In this document: positions 8,654 through 17,647 of the stretch, piece after piece | How positions within the stretch are numbered: the first letter of the stretch is position 1 | Layout: each line of letters begins with the position of its first letter | Source of the DNA: Phocaeicola salanitronis DSM 18170 | GTDB lineage: Bacteria > Bacteroidota > Bacteroidia > Bacteroidales > Bacteroidaceae | Assembly: GCF_000190575.1 (NCBI RefSeq) | Contig: NC_015164.1 | Coordinates: 992,001 to 1,056,000, forward strand | Reading direction: 5' to 3' | DNA: 64,000 nt | Made by a program: the position numbers and the translations under genes | The notes under the pieces: generated by a model | What the model was told of the DNA's origin: nothing | The model's input: only the letters and a program-made list of their open reading frames with translations | Database searches by the model: none

Positions 8654-10441
8654 TCATTGCGGCGCACTGTCGTATACCGACTGCAAGGTGTATGATGCAT
8701 CCTCGGTAAAGATGCCCCGTTTCATCACGTCAATCACTTCCTGAGCATTATTCAGCATCTCGCCTGTAGCGTGATTGAAAAGTGCCCATGATTGTGTTCC
8801 GGTTCCGTCTCCTCCTGCATCCCAATAAAATGGAGGCATCCCATAATCTTTCGCTGCCTTACATACATATTCCAAGTAATACAAACGGAACGATTCCGAC
8901 AAGTCATCCGCACGGTGTACGCATCCCATCTCGCCGATATAGGCAGGAATACCTTGGTCGATGAACGTTTCTTTCATCTTGGCAAACTGTCCGGTCACAT
9001 TGTCTTCATCGCCCCAATCCGCTTTCAGCGACGGGTCTGCGGTATGCCCCCATTGCGAATAAATATTGTCGGCATTCTCGGTATAGTCTATCGGGTCGTA
9101 GAAGTGAACGGCTACCATCAGCCGGTTATCCACCACATCCTGCGGCAAGACAAAGTTTTCTACCGTCAGGTCGATGTTTGTCACATACCCCGGCACGCCC
9201 AGGTAACGGGTCTGGTTGTTTCCACCCGTAGCACGCACGGCATCTACAAACACCTGATTCCATTCATTCAGTACGGCATATTGTCTGCCGCCATCCGTAC
9301 GGTTGTCTCCCCAGCCCCAACTTCCGTCATGGATTTCGTTCATGGCTTCGAACACCAGGAAGTTTCCTTTGTCTGCAAACCGGTTGGCTATTTGGGTCCA
9401 CATGGCAGCCAGCTGTGCCTTTACCGCACTATTGACCGTCTCATCCGTTGCCGCATCCTTGATATCCAGCCAATACTGGCTGTTCGCACCATCGTGGTGA
9501 ATGTTGATAATGGCATTCAGTCCGGCACTCTCGGCATAGCCTACCACTTCTGCCACCCGGTTCAAATAAGTCTCGTCGATGGTATAATCGGGAGCTTCGC
9601 CCACATGTCCCAGCCACGTAACCGGAATACGGACAGAAGTGAAACCGGCATTTGCCAAAGCATCAAACAAGGCTTGCGTGGCAGCCGCATTTCCCCAAGA
9701 GGTCTCATCTGCCACTCCATTATTATGTGCATCCAACTGATTGCCTAAGTTCCATCCCAGTCCCAAGCTGACCGCTATTTCCAACGGCGTTTCTCCCGAC
9801 ACGGCTGCAGCCTGTCCGGCAGCCTGTGTTACAGTAACGGTTTCCGTCAAGTCGCCTAACGTAAACGTAATGGTTCCGGTGCGTTCCGTGCCGTGATTGG
9901 CAGATACGGTAAAATGCAAGGTATATTCCGTCATTGCCCGCGCATCGGTCACTTCTGCCTCAGCTATCCACGAGTCATTGATTGTATAGGCATAATCGCC
10001 ATTGGTGGTCAGCGTAATGCTCAGCGCACCTCCTGCTGCCGGCATATCGTATGCAGTCTGTGCCACAATCAAACCGTCTCCGGCAGTCTGTGTCACCTGC
10101 ACCGAAGCTGTAAAGCTTCCAGCCACCACCGAAAGCGTAGCCACGCGGTCATCGGTTTCCGAATTAGCATCTACCGTTACATTGTAGGTATAAGTTCCTC
10201 TTTCGGTTACACTCGCGAATGACACGTTGCACCAAGTCTGATTACTGGTCACTTGTGGTTCAACCGAAGACAAGACAGAAAGCGTGAGTGTGTCACCGGA
10301 TTTAGGGAAAGTCATTTCCGTAGCAGAAATTTGCGTTTCTCCCGTATAGCCTCCGCCTTCGTCATCCGAACAAGAAGCAAACAAGGCTATCCCCGTCAGC
10401 AACAGAAAGAATAATGTCAGACAATTTCGCATAGTTTTCAT
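8654..10441 (-). CDS. GH5 endo-beta-1,4-glucanase (xyloglucanase-like) with two BACON domains
   Basis: Predicted surface lipoprotein (Cys24 in LFASC) of 595 residues that would cut the xyloglucan backbone outside the cell. Two BACON domains follow (about 38-120 and 122-210, each ending in a VTVTQ- or VQVTQ-type strand). The GH5 barrel runs from GLGWNLGNQLDAH near residue 225. The candidate acid/base is Glu369 in AMNEIHD and the candidate nucleophile is Glu504 in GEMG. The sequence resembles subfamily 4, which includes endo-xyloglucanases; subfamily was judged by eye. An alternative start is the ATG three codons later. It is the last gene of the susC-susD-SGBP-GH5 row (gaps of 15, 112 and 72 bp), so it is probably co-transcribed and under HTCS control. 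BACON domains may hold the enzyme away from the membrane. Confidence 0.92.
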   Translation of the reverse strand: MKTMRNCLTLFFLLLTGIALFASCSDDEGGGYTGETQISATEMTFPKSGDTLTLSVLSSVEPQVTSNQTWCNVSFASVTERGTYTYNVTVDANSETDDRVATLSVVAGSFTASVQVTQTAGDGLIVAQTAYDMPAAGGALSITLTTNGDYAYTINDSWIAEAEVTDARAMTEYTLHFTVSANHGTERTGTITFTLGDLTETVTVTQAAGQAAAVSGETPLEIAVSLGLGWNLGNQLDAHNNGVADETSWGNAAATQALFDALANAGFTSVRIPVTWLGHVGEAPDYTIDETYLNRVAEVVGYAESAGLNAIINIHHDGANSQYWLDIKDAATDETVNSAVKAQLAAMWTQIANRFADKGNFLVFEAMNEIHDGSWGWGDNRTDGGRQYAVLNEWNQVFVDAVRATGGNNQTRYLGVPGYVTNIDLTVENFVLPQDVVDNRLMVAVHFYDPIDYTENADNIYSQWGHTADPSLKADWGDEDNVTGQFAKMKETFIDQGIPAYIGEMGCVHRADDLSESFRLYYLEYVCKAAKDYGMPPFYWDAGGDGTGTQSWALFNHATGEMLNNAQEVIDVMKRGIFTEDASYTLQSVYDSAPQ

Positions 10442-10513
10442 AGGTTAATCATTGATTAGTAGAAAGGCGCAGGCCCATGCAGTTCTATCCGCATACACCT
10501 GCGCCCACAAATA

Positions 10514-12319
10514 TTACAGAATAGAAAGATTATCAATCGTAACCGTTATGGCATCCGGATTTTCGATATCACTGAACATCTCCTGAATATCGATGCAGAA
10601 AACAATCACACCGTTGTAGGCTGCCGAAGGGCTGTAGCGAATCGTATAAGTACCGTCACCCTGTACGGTTGTCGTACCTTGACCTTCGCCTACCGACGGC
10701 CACCAGCCGTCAGCCGTACACATCAGTTGGGCGGTATAAGCATTGGTTGCAGCCGCACCGGTCAGTCCACTGATTGTAAACGTCAGCTCCATTGAATAAT
10801 CGAACACAATGGAAGCTGGGTCAAACGGTTGGTTGGAAGCCGTGGAACCATACATGTTATACAATTCGATACGGAAATTATTCGTAGCTTCTTCCAGATG
10901 CCCACAAACAATTTTGCTATTGTCTACGGCAATCTCCGTAGCCGTCGGCGTACCGCTTCCGCTACCGGCATTCGGCAAGAAGTGGTAAGCCAAGTATTCG
11001 TCTTTCTCCATACTGCGGTTGCCTAACCACATACCCATCACGCTGTTTCCTGCCGTTTCAATGCTCAAGATACGCAATTGGTTTTCTGCCGTAGCACTGA
11101 ACATGATGTCACCGCCACCGATATGATAAGTCGGCACACCGGCACTGAACGTATAGATACCGTCTTCATCCAAAGTATAAGTACCGCTGGTAGTCGTTCC
11201 GTCCGGCATTTCGAACGTATAAGTCATATCCGCCGAGTTCAGTGTCATACTCAGGTTTTCCAATCCGTCTACTACCGTAGCCCAGTCGGGATAATTGCCT
11301 GCAGTAAAGTTGTTCATCAGACTTCCGTCCAGATTAGCCCAGTCAAACGGCACATCAGGCGACATGGTCCACTTGATTTCGCTTGTAACCACTTCTGAAA
11401 CCATATCCTGCCAGCCGTCGGGCAAAGTAGGTTCGGGGTCGGGCTGGTCTTCGGGTACATAATTGTCAGCATATTCTTTCGATACGAAATTCCATATCAG
11501 CCACCAAGGTCCTTCACTGTTGTCACGCATCACGCCGATACGCAAATGATTCTCATCCAGTTCCAACAGTTGCAAATCTCTACGCCAGTTTGTCGTACGG
11601 TCTGTCCAACCGGGTGTATGCAGCAAGTCACAATCAGTAAAAGTTATGGTATGCGAGTCGGTATTCAACATGAATGTACCGGTCTGGGTTTCACCCGAAG
11701 AAGAATTATACACCGTCACATTTGCACCGCCTTGCAGGTTGAACGTCATGGTGCTTTCCCAAATGGCATCATCGCCTGTATGTCCTACTCCCGGATCCCA
11801 ATTGGCAGTCCAGTTGTTCCAAGTCACCGTACCCGAAGGGTCAGCGTATGTCAGTTCTCCGGCTGCAAATCCGTATTCTCCGTTATCGAAAATCCAGGTT
11901 TTCTCCTGATCTACCCCTCCGGTCAGATACGTCCACAGGTCATCATTCACAAAGCCAGCATAGAAGTCGTCAATGGTAAAAGTCGCAGTAGGACCATAAA
12001 CCACCCCACCACGGGTCTGCACACCGAAACGCACTTCATATTCTCCCTCGAAAGGCATCTGCAAAGTCACTTCGGCTCCTTGTGCACGTCCTTGCGGATG
12101 TTCCCAGCAAACCTGATAACTGGAAGGCATCAGGCTTTTCAAATAAACGATATTCGGATTTTCCGAATCGTGAGTAATGGTATAGGCAATGCCTTCTACC
12201 AAATCTTCAGAAGCTACATCCGGAGCTTCCAAATCGTATGAATCTGGCGTACAGGCAGCAATCATACCCATCAGCATCGCCAGCAACGCCATTTGCAATG
12301 TATGTATCAGTTTATTCAT
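10514..12319 (-). CDS. Surface glycan-binding lipoprotein (SGBP-B position)
   Basis: A 601-residue predicted lipoprotein (Cys23 in MGMIAACTP). After an Ig/PKD-like N domain (about 35-115), two related modules follow at about 120-285 and 300-450. Each has a STMTFNLQ or LSMTLNSA strand, a TGTFML or SGTYTL strand, and an ending like LRIGVMRDN..WWLIWNF or LRILSIETA..MGMWLGN. These look like duplicated lipocalin-type barrels. The last 140 residues form a separate beta-sandwich-like domain ending TVTIDNLSIL, as in carbohydrate-binding modules. Position directly after susD matches the glycan-binding protein of known xyloglucan loci, though those have Ig-like domains, so the architecture differs. Role as a glycan capture protein is inferred. 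It has no catalytic motif I recognise. Confidence 0.7.
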   Translation of the reverse strand: MNKLIHTLQMALLAMLMGMIAACTPDSYDLEAPDVASEDLVEGIAYTITHDSENPNIVYLKSLMPSSYQVCWEHPQGRAQGAEVTLQMPFEGEYEVRFGVQTRGGVVYGPTATFTIDDFYAGFVNDDLWTYLTGGVDQEKTWIFDNGEYGFAAGELTYADPSGTVTWNNWTANWDPGVGHTGDDAIWESTMTFNLQGGANVTVYNSSSGETQTGTFMLNTDSHTITFTDCDLLHTPGWTDRTTNWRRDLQLLELDENHLRIGVMRDNSEGPWWLIWNFVSKEYADNYVPEDQPDPEPTLPDGWQDMVSEVVTSEIKWTMSPDVPFDWANLDGSLMNNFTAGNYPDWATVVDGLENLSMTLNSADMTYTFEMPDGTTTSGTYTLDEDGIYTFSAGVPTYHIGGGDIMFSATAENQLRILSIETAGNSVMGMWLGNRSMEKDEYLAYHFLPNAGSGSGTPTATEIAVDNSKIVCGHLEEATNNFRIELYNMYGSTASNQPFDPASIVFDYSMELTFTISGLTGAAATNAYTAQLMCTADGWWPSVGEGQGTTTVQGDGTYTIRYSPSAAYNGVIVFCIDIQEMFSDIENPDAITVTIDNLSIL

Positions 12320-12345
12320 AATGTTTCGATTTAAAAAATGGTTTG

Positions 12346-12425
12346 TTAGTTCTTAAGTTTTTGAATTTATCAGTTTTGTAAGCCTCGTCAACTCAAAAAC
12401 TTAAAAACTTAAGAACTCAAAAACT
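12346..12425. repeat. AAACTT-rich inverted repeat
   Basis: Between the SGBP gene and susD, TTCTTAAGTTTTTGAATT is mirrored by AAAAACTTAAGAACTC. The same AAAACTTA/AAACTCA vocabulary recurs at 49264-49290, 52022-52055, 52168-52196 and 52372-52392, so it is a dispersed family. It could fold in the mRNA and lower expression of the downstream SGBP and GH5 genes relative to susCD. Confidence 0.6.
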
Positions 12426-12431
12426 TATTAT

Positions 12432-14162
12432 TCACCAACCTGCATTTTGCTTCAATACACCGTTCGACAAGGTAATCTGATTATTCGGAATCTGCATCAA
12501 ACCTTGTTTGCTAGTGATATTTGAAGCCGTAACGCTTACATTATCCGGATTGCCACCACTAACTACTGATGTATTTCCTGCAATCTGAGAAGCGGCATAG
12601 TCCACACCTTGACGGAGCAAGTCCCAGTAACGCTGCCCTTCGAAAGCAAACTCCAGCATCCGTTCGTTCATGATATTTTCCTGCGTAGCGGATACCTGAC
12701 GATAGTAAGTAGACAATACCAGTTCACCGTTCTCGTCCTCTTCGGTAAAGGCGCGCTGGCGCACCTGATCCAAGTATTCCTGCGCATTGTTGCTGCCCAG
12801 TTCTGCTGCCATAAGCAAGACATCGGCATAACGCATCACCACAAAATCCTGATATTGGGAAACCATATAATCACCCCCGCTTCCCAATCCTGTGGTTTCA
12901 TCGGTCAACGCCCATTCTCCGGTCGATTCGTTCTGTTCCCATTTCGACATCGGAGTATATTTCTTGATAGTATAGCCCGTATATTCACGCTGGTCATTAT
13001 AACCGTTTTCATAATTCGGATCTTCAGCAATGCCCTCGCTTAAAAGGTTCACCATAGACGCTTCACGACGTGTATCTCCGGTATTGTAAGCCATCCACAT
13101 TTTCGGATTGACCGTACAGATACCCCAACCTCTTCCGTAAGGTGTCCAATACACATTGATACTACGGATGCCAACATTCACCAGCCAGCGGTTTCCATCA
13201 TTATTTCCGTTATAATCAGAGGTATAATTAAACTTCTGTGCCAATACGGTTTCTTCATTACCCCGACCGGCGTAAGTTGAATGTTGAGTATAACCGCTCG
13301 CGGCATCGCCTTCCCACCAAGTGGAAGCGGGTACCCACAGATTTTTGAATTGCGGAACCAATGCATATTCGCCCGAAGAAATGACATCTTCCAAACCTTG
13401 CAATACAGAAGCACGGGTCACACCTTCTACACTTGGTTCTTTTCCGTAATAACCAGTATAGTACAAATATACACGGGCTAGCAGAGCTTTGGCAGCATAC
13501 TGGGTGATATGCCCGTCGTTGTTCGCCGCATCGCTCTTCGGGTAAGCCGAAGCCGGAATGTTTTCAGCGGCATAAAGCAAATCGCTGAAAATAACATTAT
13601 ACACTTCATCCGGTTCAGCCTGCGGTCGGTTCTCGTTCACCGGTTCGGTAAACAAAGGAATATTCCCCCATAAACGCACCATATCGAAATAGCACAAAGC
13701 ACGCAGAGCACGACATTCACCCATGTAAGTACCTCTTGTCTCCTCACTTGTCCAAGAAATCTGTTCTTCATGCGCAATCAGTTCATTGCAACGGTACACC
13801 GCCGCATAATATCCCGTCCAATCCCCTTCGAAAAGATTTAAATCAGAAGGAGATTGCGTCTGATCGAAACGGTCAATAATTTGATAATTACGTGCATCCG
13901 AAACGCCAGCCCCTCCAAAACACTCGTCAGCCATCAGCTCTGAAGCCATATAAAACGAAGTGCCGTTCGAAACCGTACTTTGCCACCCGTCATAGCATCC
14001 TATCAAAGCCCGGTATGCATCGCTTTCCGTCCGATAGAAATTGCCAGTAGTAGATTCTACTTTCGACTCCACATCCAGGAAATCAGCCGTACACGAAGCC
14101 AAGCCCATTCCAGCCAACCCCAATGCCATTATATAGATTTTATAGTTGTTCATATTCTTCAA
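12432..14162 (-). CDS. SusD/RagB-family glycan-binding lipoprotein
   Basis: Predicted surface lipoprotein of 576 residues with Cys24 in GLASCTADFLDVE. It has the family layout: an N-terminal FYRTESDAYRALIGCYDGW segment, tetratricopeptide-like helices (AALRALCYFDMVRLWGNIPLFTEPV-type region), and a C-terminal RMLEFAFEGQRYWDLLRQG segment. It forms the lid on the SusC transporter and binds the oligosaccharide, here most likely xyloglucan fragments. It follows susC with a gap of 15 bp, which is the usual tight pairing. The exact ligand cannot be read from sequence. Confidence 0.95.
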   Translation of the reverse strand: MKNMNNYKIYIMALGLAGMGLASCTADFLDVESKVESTTGNFYRTESDAYRALIGCYDGWQSTVSNGTSFYMASELMADECFGGAGVSDARNYQIIDRFDQTQSPSDLNLFEGDWTGYYAAVYRCNELIAHEEQISWTSEETRGTYMGECRALRALCYFDMVRLWGNIPLFTEPVNENRPQAEPDEVYNVIFSDLLYAAENIPASAYPKSDAANNDGHITQYAAKALLARVYLYYTGYYGKEPSVEGVTRASVLQGLEDVISSGEYALVPQFKNLWVPASTWWEGDAASGYTQHSTYAGRGNEETVLAQKFNYTSDYNGNNDGNRWLVNVGIRSINVYWTPYGRGWGICTVNPKMWMAYNTGDTRREASMVNLLSEGIAEDPNYENGYNDQREYTGYTIKKYTPMSKWEQNESTGEWALTDETTGLGSGGDYMVSQYQDFVVMRYADVLLMAAELGSNNAQEYLDQVRQRAFTEEDENGELVLSTYYRQVSATQENIMNERMLEFAFEGQRYWDLLRQGVDYAASQIAGNTSVVSGGNPDNVSVTASNITSKQGLMQIPNNQITLSNGVLKQNAGW

Positions 14163-14177
14163 TTTTAAGATGATTCG

Positions 14178-17100
14178 TTAGAATTTCAAATTTACGCCCA
14201 CCAAGAACGTACGCGGACGCGGATAATAGCCCAAGTCAATGCCCGATACCCAGTCAGAAGTACCGTAACCGATTTCCGGATCCATGCCGTCATACTTGGT
14301 AAAAGTAAAGGCATTCTGTACTTGGAAGTACAAACGGGCCTGGCTAATAGCCTTCAGGTTGATGAGTTTCGCAAAGTCGTATCCGATGGTGATGTTGCTG
14401 ATGCGCAGATAGTCGCCATCTTGGATATAGAGGTCTGAAAATTGCCAGTTAATATTGGTTTCCGTCACACGCGGGATACGATTACTGGTACCTTCACCCG
14501 TCCAACGTTCCAATATAGCCGAGGTATAGTTCGAGTGGCTATTAGCATGATTGCGGTAGCTTTGTACAATCTGGTTGCCGGCAGCTCCATATGCGTTCAA
14601 GGCAAAATCGAAGTTTTTGTAACTGAACCCGAGGTTGAATCCATACGTGAAGTCGGGCGTACCGTTACCCAAGTCCACCTTATCGTTATCATCAATTATA
14701 CCGTTATGGTCTTGGTCTACGTATATGACATCACCCGGCTGGACATCAGCTTGCAAGATGCCGTTCCCTGCTGCACGCCAATCTTCAATTTGTTGTTTGT
14801 TCTGGAAGATTCCTGCGGTCTGATATCCCCAGAAATAACCTATCGGATGACCGTTAGAAGCGCGATAAAATTCTGGAGTATTGTCATAAAGCATATTCAC
14901 ATCGCCATGAATGATACCGTCCTCAGTCGGTATATTTCCCACCTTATTCTTATTATACGCACCGTTGACACCTACATTATATTGGAAATCACTTCCGATT
15001 TGGTCGTTCCAAGTCAAAGCTAATTCGATACCGGTATTCTTTACATCACCGCCATTGATATACGGAGCGCCCGTACCTGCCGTAGCAAGAATCGGAGCTT
15101 CTACCAGCCAGTCTTTAGTCTTCTTGATATAGAAGTCGGCGGTCAAACTCAAGCGGCTCCGCAAGAAACGTGCATCAATACCGATGTTGGTCTGTTCAGA
15201 TGTTTCCCATGTTACGTCTTCATTGGCAAGACGGCTGGGATAAGCTCCCCAATAACCGGACTGGGCATCGGCTCCCACCTGATTGCCGAACAGGTAATGC
15301 GTATTGCTCGAAGTAATCGGAGCAGTGTACTGGTAATTGTCAATGTTCTGGTTACCTACCTGGCCCCAGCTGACACGGAGTTTCAAGAAATCCAGCCAGT
15401 CGTGCGTGTCTTCCATAAAAGCTTCGTTTGAAATCGTCCAACCTGCCGATACTGAAGGGAACACGCCATAACGGTTTCCACGAGCGAAACGGGAAGAGCC
15501 GTCGGTACGTACCGTAGCGTTAATCATATAGGTTTCTTTCCAGTTCCAGCCGAAACGGGCAAAATAAGAAACCGTACGTGTCTCATCATTCGGATGACCT
15601 GCCGCACCCAAACCGTTATCGGTACTGGTAGCCGTACCGTTATCTACATACGCATGATCCCAATCATCGAACCCGTCACGCAAAATACCATTTGTAGCAC
15701 GCAAATACGTACCGTTATATCGGCTGATTTCCATACCCAGCAAGGCATTGAAGGCATGTTCGCCCACCGTCCAGTCGTATGTAGCTGTATTCGTCCATGT
15801 CATCGTCAATCCGTGCGACATGTTTTGGGCAGCACTGGTACGTGTGTTGTTGAAACTATAAATAGAGAACTGATACAGCGGAGAAAAGCTGCGGTATTCG
15901 TTCGTGCTGTAAACAGCACCGAATACGGTACGGAACTTCAGGTTCTTGACAGGCTGTAATTCGGCATACACATTGCCCGAGAATGTCACGTCCTTGTTCT
16001 CATTGTTGCTGTTGGTCATCATGCTTCCATAAGGGTTGCCATCGGCATTATACCAATCCGAATTGGTCGTATCGTTATAAGGTGAATCATAAATGTTGTT
16101 ATCGCTATAAATAGGTGCTAACGGAGAAGTCCCGAACGCGCCGCGAAGCGTATTGTTATATTGGTTACCTACTGAAATACCGTTGTTCATCTTATAAACG
16201 AAGCTGACCTGCTCTCCTACCTTCAACAAGTCGGAATCCTTGAAAAGCTTGTGTTCCGAATTGATACGGAAGTTGTAACGTTCGTAATTCGATACGTCCT
16301 TACCACCTACGATACCTTCCTGGCTCATATACCCTAACGACATCGCGTAAGTAGAAGTTTCCGAACCTCCGGTAATGCCCAGCGTATAACTCTGTGTCTG
16401 GGCATTGTTCTGGAACATCGAGTTTACCCAGTCGGTATCATACACATTGCCGTTGGCATCGTAAATGCTCTCGTACGAGCTCCAGTCGTAAGGCGCATTA
16501 CCCGAATTGACCGCCTGTTCGTCCATAATCATCATGTACTCCTGCGCGTTCAGCATGTCCGCCTTGCGTGCCTGGGTCTGCCATCCGTAGTAGGCATCAA
16601 ACGAAATCTGCGCCTTGCCAGCCTTACCGCTCTTGGTGGTTATCAATACCACACCGTTGGCAGCCTGTGCACCGTAGATAGCAGCCGATGCAGCATCCTT
16701 CAACACATCGATGCTTTCGATATCGGCTGGATTCAACGTAGAGATATCACCACCTACTCCATCAATCAGATACAAAGGTTCAGCATTGCCCACCGTACCC
16801 AAACCACGGATACTTACTTTCATCGATTCGCCCGGCTGACCAGAGGTAGACGAAATGTTCACACCCGGCGTCTGTCCTTGCATCGCCTGCAAGGGGCTGT
16901 TGGTATTCATCTTCGCCAGCGTCTCGCCTTTCACCTGCACCGTGGCACCGGTGACCAGCTTCTTTTTCTGCACACCGTAACCTACTACAACTACTTCTTC
17001 CAGCGTCTCGCTATCCTCGTTCATCACAATGTTTAAGGTACGCTGGTTCGTAATTTCCACTTCCTGGGTTACGAAACCGATATACGAGAACACCAACGTC

Positions 17101-17354
17101 TGTCCGGGCTGCACCGTTACGGTGTAGTTCCCGTCCAGGTCGGTAATGGCTCCATTGGATGTTCCTTTCACCTGCACGCTGACGCCGATAAGCGGCAACT
17201 GGTCAGCGGCCGAAGTAACAACACCCGAAACAGTTAGATTTTCTTGTGAAGCCGGAGCGGCGTTCACACCACTTGCAGGGATGCATAGCAACATCGCCAT
17301 TGCAAGAAAACACATGTGCACGAATGTGCACTTTCTGAATAAGTGTTTACTCAT
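14178..17354 (-). CDS. SusC-family TonB-dependent outer-membrane transporter
   Basis: A 1058-residue transporter for oligosaccharide import. After the signal peptide (about 1-33) a carboxypeptidase-regulatory-like domain (about 40-125, VSGVVTSAADQLPLIGVSV onward) leads to the TonB box EEVVVVGYG near residue 128. The plug follows (VSIRGLGTVGNAEPLYLIDG, then IESIDVLKDAASAAIYG and GVVLITTKSG), then a 22-strand-type barrel ending in FLVGVNLKF with a terminal Phe. Length is typical. It starts the Sus operon, and its upstream region carries a -7 box (TATATTTG) and an ATTTGTT pair like the one in front of GH31. Confidence 0.97.
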   Translation of the reverse strand: MSKHLFRKCTFVHMCFLAMAMLLCIPASGVNAAPASQENLTVSGVVTSAADQLPLIGVSVQVKGTSNGAITDLDGNYTVTVQPGQTLVFSYIGFVTQEVEITNQRTLNIVMNEDSETLEEVVVVGYGVQKKKLVTGATVQVKGETLAKMNTNSPLQAMQGQTPGVNISSTSGQPGESMKVSIRGLGTVGNAEPLYLIDGVGGDISTLNPADIESIDVLKDAASAAIYGAQAANGVVLITTKSGKAGKAQISFDAYYGWQTQARKADMLNAQEYMMIMDEQAVNSGNAPYDWSSYESIYDANGNVYDTDWVNSMFQNNAQTQSYTLGITGGSETSTYAMSLGYMSQEGIVGGKDVSNYERYNFRINSEHKLFKDSDLLKVGEQVSFVYKMNNGISVGNQYNNTLRGAFGTSPLAPIYSDNNIYDSPYNDTTNSDWYNADGNPYGSMMTNSNNENKDVTFSGNVYAELQPVKNLKFRTVFGAVYSTNEYRSFSPLYQFSIYSFNNTRTSAAQNMSHGLTMTWTNTATYDWTVGEHAFNALLGMEISRYNGTYLRATNGILRDGFDDWDHAYVDNGTATSTDNGLGAAGHPNDETRTVSYFARFGWNWKETYMINATVRTDGSSRFARGNRYGVFPSVSAGWTISNEAFMEDTHDWLDFLKLRVSWGQVGNQNIDNYQYTAPITSSNTHYLFGNQVGADAQSGYWGAYPSRLANEDVTWETSEQTNIGIDARFLRSRLSLTADFYIKKTKDWLVEAPILATAGTGAPYINGGDVKNTGIELALTWNDQIGSDFQYNVGVNGAYNKNKVGNIPTEDGIIHGDVNMLYDNTPEFYRASNGHPIGYFWGYQTAGIFQNKQQIEDWRAAGNGILQADVQPGDVIYVDQDHNGIIDDNDKVDLGNGTPDFTYGFNLGFSYKNFDFALNAYGAAGNQIVQSYRNHANSHSNYTSAILERWTGEGTSNRIPRVTETNINWQFSDLYIQDGDYLRISNITIGYDFAKLINLKAISQARLYFQVQNAFTFTKYDGMDPEIGYGTSDWVSGIDLGYYPRPRTFLVGVNLKF

Positions 17355-17439
17355 GGTACTTTGTTTAATAGTTAAAATTACATTCTTCTACATGTCCCGG
17401 AAAAGCCACGCCACATGCGTTTCTCTCATCAAGACGCTA

Positions 17440-17447
17440 CAAATATA
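17440..17447 (-). promoter_or_regulatory. -7 box of susC promoter
   Basis: Reads TATATTTG on the minus strand, a full match to the Bacteroidetes TAnnTTTG box. It lies 86-93 bp upstream of the susC ATG. No good -33 TTTG is seen, which fits an activator-dependent promoter. Confidence 0.55.
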
Positions 17448-17475
17448 TTACAGATTGTAGAAAAAGAAGGGATGC

Positions 17476-17504
17476 ATTTGTTTCCCGATAGGACATGATT
17501 TGTT
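17476..17504 (-). promoter_or_regulatory. Candidate HTCS operator pair upstream of susC
   Basis: ATTTGTT at 17476-17482 and 17498-17504 (plus-strand reading), exactly 22 bp apart, each followed by TTCC or TCCC-type sequence. The pair starts 122 bp upstream of the susC ATG and 29 bp upstream of the -7 box. It matches the pair in front of GH31 in word, orientation, spacing and distance. Confidence 0.55.
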
Positions 17505-17647
17505 TTCCGCACTATTTAATAACTTTTCAATCCCTACAACACATATATAAGCATCCGCCCACGCACGTATTTGCAAGCGCCGATGATGATACCTGCACAA
17601 GCCGGTGATTATATATGCGAACTTACCGGCACGGGAACGGCATCTTG

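Noticed and set aside
8465..8695. Small plus-strand frame over the inverted repeat and the GH5 end
   Set aside because: It runs through repeat arms and the antisense of GH5, with no promoter or recognisable sequence.
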